Positions 10,373 to 18,573 of a stretch of 64,000 bases of DNA are shown piece by piece. The number at the start of each line of letters is the position of its first letter. Positions within the stretch are counted from its first letter, which is position 1. The translations under genes were made by a program, and so were the position numbers. The stretch covers positions 1 through 64,000 of the forward strand of contig NZ_JAAXYO010000154.1 of the NCBI RefSeq assembly GCF_018854015.1, given 5' to 3'. The notes below the pieces were generated by a model, which was not told the origin of the DNA, did not search any database, and saw nothing but the letters and a program-made list of their open reading frames with translations. This DNA is from Igneacidithiobacillus copahuensis. GTDB taxonomy: Bacteria; Pseudomonadota; Gammaproteobacteria; Acidithiobacillales; Acidithiobacillaceae.

Positions 10373-11214
10373 GTTCTGCTGTGCTGCAGCAAAGACGCCC
10401 CTGGCTGCAGGGGCGTTCTTGTATCATGGGGATCATCAACCTGACCCCAGACTCTTTTTCTGATGGTGGTCGCTATGTCTCGGTGACTGCGGCCTTGGCT
10501 CATGCACGTCGTTTGTGGGCGGAGGGGGCGGACATCCTTGATCTCGGTGCGGAGTCGACGCGGCCGGGAGCGATGGAAGTTTCGGTAGAGGAGGAACTCG
10601 AACGCCTCCTGCCCGCCTTGGAGGCGATCCGCGCCGAGATTCCCCTACCCATTTCTGTGGATACCCGTAAGGCAGCGGTGATGCGTGCCGCCCATGCGTA
10701 CGGAGCTAGCCTCATCAACGATGTCAGTGCCCTGAGCTTTGATCCCGATGCGCTGGCGACGGTGGCAGAATTAGGGCTTGATGTTTGCCTGATGCATATG
10801 CGTGGAACTCCAGCTACCATGCAGACCCTCACCGCCTACGAAAATGTGCTTACCGAGGTACATGACTATCTTGCCCAGCGGCGCGATGCGTGCCTGCAGG
10901 CGGGTATCCGCGCGGAGTCCATCGTGCTCGATCCGGGCATCGGTTTTGCCAAGGAACAGGCTGATAATATTCGCCTGCTGCGGCATCTCGACCGCTTGGC
11001 GACGCTTGGGCACCCCATTCTGCTCGGCGTGTCGCGCAAAAGGTTTTTGGGGGAGATTGCCGGCGTGGAAAACCCCGGTGAGCGTGTGGTAGCGAGTGTG
11101 GCGGCCCTCCTCTGGACCCGACAGCGGTGTCGCAGCGCGATCTATCGGGTGCACGATGTTGCCGCTACGCGGCAGGCACTCAACATTTGGGAAGCGATGG
11201 AAGCGACAGGATAA
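10369..11214 (+). CDS. folP: Dihydropteroate synthase FolP
   Basis: Condenses dihydropterin pyrophosphate with p-aminobenzoate in folate synthesis, and is the sulfonamide target. The TIM-barrel signatures are MGIINLTPDSFSDGG, GADILDLGAESTRPGA, NDVSAL, MHMRG and VLDPGIGF, and the C-terminal SRKRFLG. The frame can open at TTG 10369, overlapping the ftsH stop by 4 bases, giving 281 residues. ATG 10426 would give 262 and would begin directly at the first barrel strand, which would be short for the family. The region between the two starts holds a strong hairpin (10395-10416), so the start is uncertain. glmM follows 7 bp later. Confidence 0.9.
10395..10420 (+). terminator. Hairpin at the ftsH-folP junction, possible terminator
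   Basis: A perfect 9-bp stem (10395-10403 with 10408-10416, loop GCTG) of ACGCCCCTG/CAGGGGCGT is followed by TTCTTGT. It lies 22 bp after the ftsH stop and inside the 5' extension of folP. It could terminate or attenuate ftsH transcription, or hide the folP start region. The T tract is short. Confidence 0.5.
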
Positions 11215-11221
11215 AGCGAAT

Positions 11222-12574
11222 ATGGCCAGAAAATTTTTCGGAACCGACGGCGTGCGCGGTCGGGTGGGAGAAATGCCCATGCGTGCGGATTGGATCCTGC
11301 AGCTCGGCTGGGCTGCGGGTAGGGTGCTCACCAGGGGGGTAGCCGGCAGGCCGCAGGTGCTGATTGGTAAAGACACCCGCCTTTCTGGCTACCTCCTCGA
11401 ATCGGCCCTGGAATCCGGGCTGGCGGCGGCAGGCGTCGATGTATTGTTGGTTGGCCCGCTGCCGACGCCCGCCATCGCTTACCTGACGCGTACCCTGCGG
11501 GCCCATGCCGGCATCGTCATCAGCGCTTCGCACAACCCTTACGAAGATAACGGCATCAAGTTTTTCTCTGGCGATGGCTACAAGCTCCCGGATACGGTGG
11601 AGGAAGCCATTGAGGCCGAGCTGGAAGGACCCATGCGCTGTGCTGCTGCAGACTCTTTGGGGAAGGCACGCCGCGTGGAGGATGCCGCCGGTCGCTATGT
11701 CGAATACTGCAAGACGACCTTTCCGGCGTCCGCCGATCTGCGCGGCGTGCGGATCGTTGTCGATGCCGCCCACGGTGCCGGCTATAAGGTCGCGCCCATG
11801 GTGTTCAGCGAGCTGGGTGCGCAGGTGGAGAGCATCGGAGCGCGACCCAACGGTGTCAATATCAATGATGGGGTCGGTTCGACGGCGCCGCAGGCGCTCA
11901 TTGCTGCAGTGCGCGAGCGACAGGCCGATCTGGGGATCGCCCTGGATGGCGATGGCGATCGCGTCCTGCTCGTGGATGCGCGAGGTAATACCTGGGATGG
12001 CGATGCCGTCCTGTGGCTGCTGGCGCAGGCCTTCCGGGAACGGGGCGCCTTGCCAGGGGTCGTCGGTACGGTGATGAGCAATCTCGCCTTGGAAAAGGCG
12101 CTGACAGAGCAGGGAGTGCCTTTCGTGCGCAGCGCTGTGGGAGACCGATATGTGCTGGAGACGATGCGCCGTCTGGGCTATCCCTTGGGTGGGGAGAATT
12201 CCGGTCACCTCATCACTCCCGCAAATACCACGGGCGATGCCATTCTTGCGGCGTTGCAGGTGCTTGCCTTTTTGCAGCAGAAAGGCAGGAGTCTGCATGA
12301 GCTGGCCGCTGGTCTGAAACTGTATCCGCAGGTTTTGCTCAATTTGCGCCTGCCAGACGCGCGCCAGCACTTGGACCGCCCCGATGTGCAGCAATTGCTG
12401 CAGGCAGCGGAGGCACAGCTCGCCGGACGCGGGCGACTTCTGGTGCGTGCCTCGGGTACCGAACCACTGTTGCGTATCATGGTAGAGGCGGTTGACTGTG
12501 GGCTGGCGCAAAAGGTCGCTGAGGAGTTGCGGGCGCAAGTGGCCGCCGGTGTGACCGAATCTGTGGCGGTCTAG
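11222..12574 (+). CDS. glmM: Phosphoglucosamine mutase GlmM
   Basis: Interconverts glucosamine-6-P and glucosamine-1-P for UDP-GlcNAc synthesis, feeding peptidoglycan. The 450-residue protein starts at ATG 11222 with MARKFFGTDGVRG, the invariant family N-terminus. The upstream frame from 11096 overlaps folP and is not used. The phosphoserine loop ISASHNPYEDNGIKFF has Ser103 as the catalytic phospho-residue. The metal loop DGDGDR begins at residue 242. The sugar-binding loop is GGENSGH, and the phosphate-binding RASGTEPLLRIMVE is near the C-terminus. It is co-oriented with folP at 7-bp spacing. Confidence 0.96.
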   Translation: MARKFFGTDGVRGRVGEMPMRADWILQLGWAAGRVLTRGVAGRPQVLIGKDTRLSGYLLESALESGLAAAGVDVLLVGPLPTPAIAYLTRTLRAHAGIVISASHNPYEDNGIKFFSGDGYKLPDTVEEAIEAELEGPMRCAAADSLGKARRVEDAAGRYVEYCKTTFPASADLRGVRIVVDAAHGAGYKVAPMVFSELGAQVESIGARPNGVNINDGVGSTAPQALIAAVRERQADLGIALDGDGDRVLLVDARGNTWDGDAVLWLLAQAFRERGALPGVVGTVMSNLALEKALTEQGVPFVRSAVGDRYVLETMRRLGYPLGGENSGHLITPANTTGDAILAALQVLAFLQQKGRSLHELAAGLKLYPQVLLNLRLPDARQHLDRPDVQQLLQAAEAQLAGRGRLLVRASGTEPLLRIMVEAVDCGLAQKVAEELRAQVAAGVTESVAV

Positions 12575-12666
12575 AGCGTGCGAACAGGGTAAATTGACCC
12601 TCGTCAGCGGACTCTTTACACTGCCCGTCCTATTAGCAATTGATGACAAATGTGAGGAAAGGCGAC

Positions 12667-13440
12667 GTGCGGTCGATCATGGTAGCGGGCAATTGGAAGA
12701 TGAATGGCTTGAATGCGGATGCCGAGCACCTCACCCAAGCCATTCTCGATGCGGGTCTGGCGCCAGCCTCGCCGGAGGTTGTGGTATTTCCGCCCTTCAC
12801 GCTATTGCCGACGGTGCATCAGTTGGCCAAGGGCAGTTCCTTGCGTTGGGGCGGACAAAATCTCTTTTGGGAAGCGCACGGTGCCTATACGGGTGAGATC
12901 TCGGGACCGATGCTGCGCGATCATGGCTGTCGTTATGTTCTGGTTGGACACTCGGAGCGCCGTCAGATTTTTCAGGAGTCGGATGAAATCGTCCTGAAAA
13001 AAGTGAAGGCCGCCCTCCTGTCTGGTCTGATTCCCATGGTCTGTATCGGTGAAACCGAGCAGGAAAGGGTGCAGGGCCAAACGGAACAGGTGTTGCGGCG
13101 TCAGATAGATGCCGTTCTCCCGGCCTTGGGCAGTAGCGGACAGCAGGCCAACATGGTCCTTGCATATGAGCCAGTCTGGGCCATCGGTACCGGCAAGACG
13201 GCCAGCCCAGAGCAGGCGCAGGAAGTGCATGCCTTTGTGCGTGGCCTGGTCGCTGCAAAGAATCCCGATATTGCCCGCAAAATCCTCATTCTCTATGGCG
13301 GTAGTGTCAAGGCCGGCAACGCCCAGGTCCTGTTTTCCCAGCCGGATATTGATGGTGGTCTGGTCGGTGGAGCCTCATTGCAGGCAGTCGAGTTTTTGCA
13401 GATCTGTCAGGCCGCCCATGCGGTAGCCCGAGGTATTTGA
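12667..13440 (+). CDS. tpiA: Triosephosphate isomerase TpiA
   Basis: Interconverts dihydroxyacetone phosphate and glyceraldehyde-3-phosphate. I place the start at GTG 12667 because GAGGAAAGG lies 4-12 bases upstream and the protein then begins VRSIMVAGNWKMNG at the family position (257 residues). ATG 12643 in the same frame is an alternative adding eight residues. Catalytic elements are the Lys in GNWKMN, the His in VGHSERRQ, the Glu in AYEPVWAIGTG and the phosphate-binding LYGGSVK and GGLVGGASL. The stop is 2 bases before the secG start, so the two are translated together. Confidence 0.95.
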   Translation: MRSIMVAGNWKMNGLNADAEHLTQAILDAGLAPASPEVVVFPPFTLLPTVHQLAKGSSLRWGGQNLFWEAHGAYTGEISGPMLRDHGCRYVLVGHSERRQIFQESDEIVLKKVKAALLSGLIPMVCIGETEQERVQGQTEQVLRRQIDAVLPALGSSGQQANMVLAYEPVWAIGTGKTASPEQAQEVHAFVRGLVAAKNPDIARKILILYGGSVKAGNAQVLFSQPDIDGGLVGGASLQAVEFLQICQAAHAVARGI

Positions 13441-13442
13441 GC

Positions 13443-13868
13443 ATGTATACGGCGTTATTGATTTTTCAGGTACTGATTTGTGTCGTGCTGGTAGGTCTGG
13501 TACTGATTCAGAAAGGACAGGGCGCGGATATTGGCGCAGTCTTTGGCGGTGGTGGTTCGCAGACCGTTTTTGGTGCTGCGGGGGCGGGCAACTTTCTCAG
13601 CCACGTCACTGCAATTCTTGCCGCGATTTTCTTTCTCAACAGCCTGGCGTTGGCCTATCTGTCAGAACATGAGGCACACCAGATGGGGACGGGTATTGCG
13701 CTGCCAAGCTCGACGGCAGCGCCCTCTGCTGCCGCACCGGCAACGGCGTCGACCGCATCTGTAGCTGCAGGCGTGGCGAGCAGCGGGAGTCCAGTTTCCG
13801 CCTCGGCAAAATCCGCTGTGTCCGGAAAGAGCGTGGCCACCGGGAATTCCTCTCCAGGCAAGCCTTGA
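13443..13868 (+). CDS. secG: Protein-export membrane protein SecG
   Basis: A small subunit of the SecYEG translocon. The 141-residue protein has a first membrane segment at about 5-23, the signature GQGADIGAVFGGGGSQTVFG and a second segment at about 52-72. The long Ala/Ser-rich C-terminal tail (about 60 residues) is low-complexity and longer than in E. coli SecG (110). It starts at ATG 13443, 2 bases after tpiA, with the conserved tpiA-secG-tRNA-Leu-nuoA order of proteobacteria. Confidence 0.93.
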   Translation: MYTALLIFQVLICVVLVGLVLIQKGQGADIGAVFGGGGSQTVFGAAGAGNFLSHVTAILAAIFFLNSLALAYLSEHEAHQMGTGIALPSSTAAPSAAAPATASTASVAAGVASSGSPVSASAKSAVSGKSVATGNSSPGKP

Positions 13869-13905
13869 CGTCCTGGGCGGGGCATGAGAAAGTTTTGATT
13901 CACTT

Positions 13906-13990
13906 GCCGAAGTGGTGAAATTGGTAGACACACCGTCTTGAGGGGGCGGCGGCGCAAGCCATACCGGTTCGAGTCCGGTCTTCGGCACCA
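13906..13990 (+). tRNA. tRNA-Leu (GAG anticodon)
   Basis: An 85-nt type II tRNA. The acceptor GCCGAAG pairs with CTTCGGC. The anticodon stem CCGTC/GGCGG encloses TTGAGGG, so the anticodon is GAG. The long variable arm (GGCGCAAGCC region) and GGTTCGAGTCC T-arm fit tRNA-Leu. CCA is encoded at 13988-13990. Confidence 0.95.
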
Positions 13991-13994
13991 AATT

Positions 13995-14018
13995 ACAGCC
14001 CGCGTGGCTGTTTTTTTG
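13995..14018 (+). terminator. Rho-independent terminator after tRNA-Leu
   Basis: The stem ACAGCC (13995-14000) / GGCTGT (14006-14011) with loop CGCGT is followed directly by a run of T. It separates secG/tRNA-Leu transcription from the nuo operon. Confidence 0.8.
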
Positions 14019-14110
14019 TCTCTGTAGATTTGCAGAGATTTGATTATATAGAAAAAAAGTTTTTTATGGCGACCCTGATGGGTGCGTAATGACTTTGACG
14101 GAGGGGCCGG

Positions 14111-14467
14111 GTGCTCGGACATTATTTGCCTGTGCTGATATTTCTGCTGATCGCCTTGGTGGTTGGCATCGTGCCCTTGATTCTGGGCAGCAAGCTCGGT
14201 CCTAATCGGCCCGACAGCGAAAAGCTGTCTCCCTATGAGTGTGGATTCGAGGCCTTCGAGGACGCCCGCGTCAAGTTCGATGTGCGTTACTATCTGGTGG
14301 CGATTCTGTTCATCCTGTTCGACCTCGAAATCGCATTTTTGTTTCCCTGGGCCGTCGTCTTTGACTCCGTCGGCATGACCGGGTTCCTCGCCATGATGGT
14401 GTTTCTCGCCATTCTGGTGGTCGGCTTCATCTATGAATGGAAGAAGGGGGCTCTGGAATGGGAATAG
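14111..14467 (+). CDS. nuoA: NADH-quinone oxidoreductase subunit A
   Basis: A 118-residue membrane subunit of complex I next to the quinone site. Three hydrophobic helices are visible (about 8-28, 62-82, 88-108). The conserved loop SPYECGFEAF between helices 1 and 2 carries the family Cys, and DLEIAFLFPWA lies in helix 2. It starts at GTG with GGAGGGG nine bases upstream. It is the first gene of the nuo operon, with nuoB overlapping its 3' end. About 95 bp of A/T-rich sequence separates it from the upstream terminator and probably holds the operon promoter. Confidence 0.95.
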   Translation: MLGHYLPVLIFLLIALVVGIVPLILGSKLGPNRPDSEKLSPYECGFEAFEDARVKFDVRYYLVAILFILFDLEIAFLFPWAVVFDSVGMTGFLAMMVFLAILVVGFIYEWKKGALEWE

Positions 14468-14934
14468 AAGGGGTTCTCGAAAAGGGTTTCGTCACCACCA
14501 GTATCGATACGGTGGTCAACTGGAGTCGTACCGGGTCTTTATGGCCAATGACCTTTGGCCTTGCCTGTTGTGCCGTGGAGATGATGCACGCGGGTGCCGC
14601 GCGCTACGATCTCGATCGCTTTGGCATCATTTTTCGTCCCAGCCCGAGGCAATCCGACGTCATGATCGTTGCCGGTACCCTGGTCAATAAAATGGCCCCG
14701 GCCTTGCGCAAGGTCTACGACCAGATGGCCGAGCCGCGCTGGGTGGTATCCATGGGCTCTTGTGCCAATGGTGGCGGGTATTATCACTACTCTTACAGTG
14801 TCGTGCGCGGTTGCGACCGGATCGTACCGGTGGATGTCTACGTCCCAGGCTGTCCACCCACCGCCGAAGCACTTCTTTTTGGGCTGATCCAGCTGCAGAA
14901 GAAGATCCGCCGTACGCACACAATAGCCCGGTAA
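14458..14934 (+). CDS. nuoB: NADH-quinone oxidoreductase subunit B
   Basis: The 158-residue peripheral-arm subunit carrying the terminal [4Fe-4S] cluster N2, which passes electrons to quinone. The cluster ligands are visible: the paired cysteines of LACCAVEMM, GSCANGGG and VPGCPPTAEAL. ATG 14458 overlaps the end of nuoA by 10 bases and gives the usual N-terminus MGIEGVLEKGFVTTS. An in-frame ATG seven codons upstream is less likely. nuoC follows 7 bp later. Confidence 0.96.
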   Translation: MGIEGVLEKGFVTTSIDTVVNWSRTGSLWPMTFGLACCAVEMMHAGAARYDLDRFGIIFRPSPRQSDVMIVAGTLVNKMAPALRKVYDQMAEPRWVVSMGSCANGGGYYHYSYSVVRGCDRIVPVDVYVPGCPPTAEALLFGLIQLQKKIRRTHTIAR

Positions 14935-14941
14935 CGCAAAA

Positions 14942-15538
14942 ATGGACGATCTGGAAATGGTATCCCAGCAGATCGAGGCTGGGCTCGGGCAGCGGATACG
15001 CCGTCGGCAGATTGCCCGCGGCGAGCTGACCCTGGAACTCGCGTGTGACGACTTTCTTGCCAGCTGCACCTGGTTACGCGATGAGGCGGGTTTTGATCAG
15101 TTGATCGACATTTGTGGAGTGGACTATGCCGAGTACGGTGATGGTACCTGGGAGGGCGAGCGTTTCGCCGCCGTCTACCATCTGCTCGGTATTCAGAGTC
15201 GGCAGCGTCTGCGCCTGCGCGTGTTTCTCGACGAAGATCTTCCGATCATCGCCTCGGTGAATGCGATCTGGCCGGCGGCCAATTGGTTTGAGCGGGAGAC
15301 CTTCGATCTCTTTGGTTTTCTCTTTGAGGGGCATCCCGATCTGCGGCGAATTCTCACCGATTACGGCTTTGTTGGCTATCCCTTCCGCAAGGATTTTCCT
15401 CTGGTAGGAACCGTTGAGATGCGCTACGACCCAGATCAGCGGCGGGTAATTTACGAGCCCACCCGTACCGAGGAGCGGGTGGTCGTGCCGCGCATCGTGC
15501 GCAGTGACGAAGAGGGGCGATACGATGCCAGAAATTAG
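14942..15538 (+). CDS. nuoC: NADH-quinone oxidoreductase subunit C
   Basis: The 198-residue '30 kDa' subunit of the peripheral arm, without cofactors, supporting the quinone module. The family signature ERETFDLFGFLFEGHPDLRRIL is split around FDLFG, followed by DYGFVGYPFRKDFPL. It is a separate gene, not fused to nuoD as in E. coli. The 3' end overlaps the nuoD start by 14 bases. Confidence 0.95.
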   Translation: MDDLEMVSQQIEAGLGQRIRRRQIARGELTLELACDDFLASCTWLRDEAGFDQLIDICGVDYAEYGDGTWEGERFAAVYHLLGIQSRQRLRLRVFLDEDLPIIASVNAIWPAANWFERETFDLFGFLFEGHPDLRRILTDYGFVGYPFRKDFPLVGTVEMRYDPDQRRVIYEPTRTEERVVVPRIVRSDEEGRYDARN

Positions 15539-16778
15539 TAACTTCACCATGAACTTTGGGCCGCAGCATCCCTCTGCCCATGGCGTGCTGCGGCTGGTGC
15601 TGGAGCTCGATGGTGAGGTGATCGAGCGCGCCGATCCGCATATTGGCCTTCTGCACCGCGCCACGGAGAAGCTCGCCGAGCACAAGACCTTCCTGCAGAA
15701 CCTACCGTACATGGACCGGCTCGACTATGTATCGATGATGTGCAACGAGCACGCCTACTGTCGCGCCGTCGAGGGGCTGCTGGGGATCGAGATTCCCCAA
15801 CGTGCCCAGTATATCCGTACCCTGTTCGACGAAATCACGCGGGTACTCAATCATCTGCTGTGGCTCGGCGCCTATGCCCTCGATGTCGGAGCCATGTCGG
15901 TATTTCTCTATTGCTTCCGTGAGCGCGAAGATCTCATGGATGTCTACGAGGCGGTCTCGGGGGCACGCATGCATGCTGCGTACTACCGGCCCGGTGGCGT
16001 GTACCGCGATCTTCCCGCGCAGATGCCGCAATATGAAGCGTCTCCTTACCGCGATGCGAAGCGGCTGGAGGAGCTCAATGCCAACCGTGGCGGTTCTGTC
16101 CTCGATTTCATCGAGGACTTTACCCGCCGTTTCCCTGGCTATGTCGACGAATACGAAACCCTGCTTACCGACAATCGCATCTGGAAGCAGCGCACCGTGG
16201 GAATTGGTGTGGTCGCGCCGGAGCGGGCCATTGCCCTGGGTTTCACCGGGCCGATGTTGCGCGCCTCCGGGGTCGCCTGGGATTTGCGCCGTACCCAGCC
16301 CTATGCGGCCTATGCCGATCTGGATTTCGAGATCCCGCTGGGCAAGGAAGGCGACTGTTATGATCGCTACCTGGTGCGCGTGGCCGAAATGCGCGAAAGT
16401 AACAAGATCATTGCGCAATGCGTCGACTGGTTGCGAAAAAATCCCGGCCCGGTCATGGTTGACGATTACAAAGTTGCGCCGCCCCCACGGGAAGAAATGA
16501 AGACCAGCATGGAGGCCTTGATCCATCACTTCAAACTCTTTTCCGAGGGCATGATTGTGCCGGCTGGCGAGATCTACGCCGCAGTCGAGGCCCCGAAGGG
16601 GGAGTTTGGTATTTACCTGCTTTCCGATGGAGCCAATAAGCCCTATCGCATGAAGATCCGGGCGCCGGGCTTTTCCCACCTTGCCGCCATGGACGAGATG
16701 GCCAAGGGGCACATGATTGCCGACGTGGTAGCGATTCTGGCGACCATGGATATTGTGTTTGGGGAGATCGACCGATGA
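15525..16778 (+). CDS. nuoD: NADH-quinone oxidoreductase subunit D
   Basis: The 417-residue '49 kDa' subunit lining the quinone pocket. MNFGPQHPSAHGVLRL near the N-terminus carries the conserved quinone-site His residues. IGLLHRATEKLAE, YCRAVEGLLGIE, and the C-terminal DVVAILATMDIVFGEIDR match the family end. The start at ATG 15525 has AGAGGGG upstream; an in-frame ATG at 15504 lies deeper in nuoC. The last bases overlap the nuoE start (ATGA). Confidence 0.96.
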   Translation: MPEISNFTMNFGPQHPSAHGVLRLVLELDGEVIERADPHIGLLHRATEKLAEHKTFLQNLPYMDRLDYVSMMCNEHAYCRAVEGLLGIEIPQRAQYIRTLFDEITRVLNHLLWLGAYALDVGAMSVFLYCFREREDLMDVYEAVSGARMHAAYYRPGGVYRDLPAQMPQYEASPYRDAKRLEELNANRGGSVLDFIEDFTRRFPGYVDEYETLLTDNRIWKQRTVGIGVVAPERAIALGFTGPMLRASGVAWDLRRTQPYAAYADLDFEIPLGKEGDCYDRYLVRVAEMRESNKIIAQCVDWLRKNPGPVMVDDYKVAPPPREEMKTSMEALIHHFKLFSEGMIVPAGEIYAAVEAPKGEFGIYLLSDGANKPYRMKIRAPGFSHLAAMDEMAKGHMIADVVAILATMDIVFGEIDR

Positions 16779-17269
16779 GCGAATGGCTGTCGCAAAGCTC
16801 CCTCGATGCCATTGCGGCGGAGCGCAGCAAGTATCCCCCGGAGCAGGCGCGCTCGGCGCTCCTCGCGGCCTTGCGCATTGCGCAAGAGGAGCATGGCTAT
16901 CTGCCCGAGCCCCTGATCGAGCATGTGGCGGCCATCCTTGGCGTACCAGCGATCCAGGCCTTCGAGGTGGCTACTTTTTATACGATGTATGACTTGCAGC
17001 CCGTCGGTAGACACCAGTTCTGTGTCTGCGGCAGCGTGTCCTGCTTTCTCAATGGCTCTGATGAGATCCTCGCCCATTTGCAGGAGCGCCTGGGCATTGG
17101 CATTGGCGAGACGACTGCCGATGGTCTCTTCACCATCAAAGAAGTGGAGTGCCTGGGGGCCTGTAAAGATGCGCCGATGATGCAATTAGGAGATCGCTAT
17201 ATCGAAGATCTCACGCCGCAGAAACTCGATGAGCTGATCGCGCAATTGCGCAAGGAGGCGGAGCAATGA
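16775..17269 (+). CDS. nuoE: NADH-quinone oxidoreductase subunit E
   Basis: The 164-residue thioredoxin-like [2Fe-2S] (N1a) subunit of the NADH dehydrogenase module. Ligand regions are FCVCGSVSC and ECLGACKDAPMM. ILGVPAIQAFEVATFYTMYD is the conserved pre-cluster segment. It overlaps both neighbours by 4 bases (ATGA), indicating translational coupling within the operon. Confidence 0.95.
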   Translation: MSEWLSQSSLDAIAAERSKYPPEQARSALLAALRIAQEEHGYLPEPLIEHVAAILGVPAIQAFEVATFYTMYDLQPVGRHQFCVCGSVSCFLNGSDEILAHLQERLGIGIGETTADGLFTIKEVECLGACKDAPMMQLGDRYIEDLTPQKLDELIAQLRKEAEQ

Positions 17270-18573
17270 CGACGGAAACGTATGTGAATGGTGTTACCCT
17301 GCGTAACCGCGGTCTGCCGGATTCCCATCGTTTGCAGGTGTATCAGGACACTGGTGGCTATCAGGCCCTGCGCAAGGTCTTGCTGGAGGGGATGACGCCC
17401 GAGCAGATCATCAACGAAATGAAGACCTCGGCCCTGCGTGGTCGCGGTGGTGCAGGTTTTCCGACGGGACTGAAGTGGAGCTTCATGCCGAAGGGAGTTA
17501 CTGGCAGGAAGTATCTGCTCTGCAATGCCGATGAGGGGGAACCTGGCACCTGCAAGGATCGGGATATCATGCGTTATGAGCCGCACCGGCTCATCGAGGG
17601 GATGATCATCGGCGCCTACGCCATGGGTGCGCGGGCCGGGTATATCTTCATTCGCGGGGAGTTCATCGAACCCATCCGTATTGTCGAGGCGGCCCTGGCC
17701 GAGGCCTATGCTGCTGGTCTGCTCGGCGAAAAAATCCTGGGAACCGATTTTTCTTTTGATCTTTACGTATACCGTGGTGCGGGGGCCTATATCTGTGGTG
17801 AGGAAACTGCCCTGATGGAGGCCCTGGAAGGGAAAAAGGGGCAACCGCGTTTCAAACCCCCTTTCCCGGCGAGCTATGGCCTGTATGGCCAGCCGACTAC
17901 CATCAACAATGTCGAGACCTTCGCCTCGGTGCCTGACATTATCACACGTGGCGGACAGTGGTTCCTCGATCTGGGCAAACCCAACAATGGGGGAACGAAA
18001 ATCTTCTCGGTGACCGGGCATGTGCAACGACCGGGAAACTTCGAGGTACCCATGGGTACCCCCTTTGCCGAATTGCTGGAAATGGCTGGCGGATTGCGTC
18101 CGGGACGGAAGCTCAAGGCGGTGATCCCCGGTGGTACCAGTACCGCCATGGTGGCCGGCGCGCAGATGATGGAAGTGACCATGGACTACGACAGCATCTC
18201 CAAGGCCGGTTCGGCCCTGGGTGCAGGCTCGGTGATCATCATCGATGACAGTGTTTGCATCGTCAAGGTAGTGGAGCGCATCGCTCGCTTCTACATGCAC
18301 GAATCCTGCGGCCAATGTACCCCCTGCCGCGAGGGCATGGGCTGGCTGTGGCGGGTCATGCACCGGATCGAGAACGGACAGGGTCGCGACTCTGATCTGG
18401 AGTTGTTGCAGAATGTTGGGTCGCGCATCGAGGGGCGCACGATCTGTGCGCTGGCCGACGGCGGGGTGGCCCCGGTGACCAGCTCCCTGCGTCTGTTCCC
18501 GGATGAATACCTGCACCATGTCCGGCACAAGACCTGCCTGGTCGGTGCCGATGCCGCACGGAGAGTTGCCTGA
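17266..18573 (+). CDS. nuoF: NADH-quinone oxidoreductase subunit F
   Basis: The 435-residue subunit that binds NADH and FMN and holds [4Fe-4S] cluster N3. The nucleotide-binding segment is LRGRGGAGFPTGLKW (about 50-64). CNADEGEPGTCKDRDIM contacts FMN/NADH, and ESCGQCTPCREG carries three of the N3 cysteines, with a later C in GRTICALADG. It overlaps nuoE by 4 bases and nuoG by 1. Confidence 0.97.
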   Translation: MTTETYVNGVTLRNRGLPDSHRLQVYQDTGGYQALRKVLLEGMTPEQIINEMKTSALRGRGGAGFPTGLKWSFMPKGVTGRKYLLCNADEGEPGTCKDRDIMRYEPHRLIEGMIIGAYAMGARAGYIFIRGEFIEPIRIVEAALAEAYAAGLLGEKILGTDFSFDLYVYRGAGAYICGEETALMEALEGKKGQPRFKPPFPASYGLYGQPTTINNVETFASVPDIITRGGQWFLDLGKPNNGGTKIFSVTGHVQRPGNFEVPMGTPFAELLEMAGGLRPGRKLKAVIPGGTSTAMVAGAQMMEVTMDYDSISKAGSALGAGSVIIIDDSVCIVKVVERIARFYMHESCGQCTPCREGMGWLWRVMHRIENGQGRDSDLELLQNVGSRIEGRTICALADGGVAPVTSSLRLFPDEYLHHVRHKTCLVGADAARRVA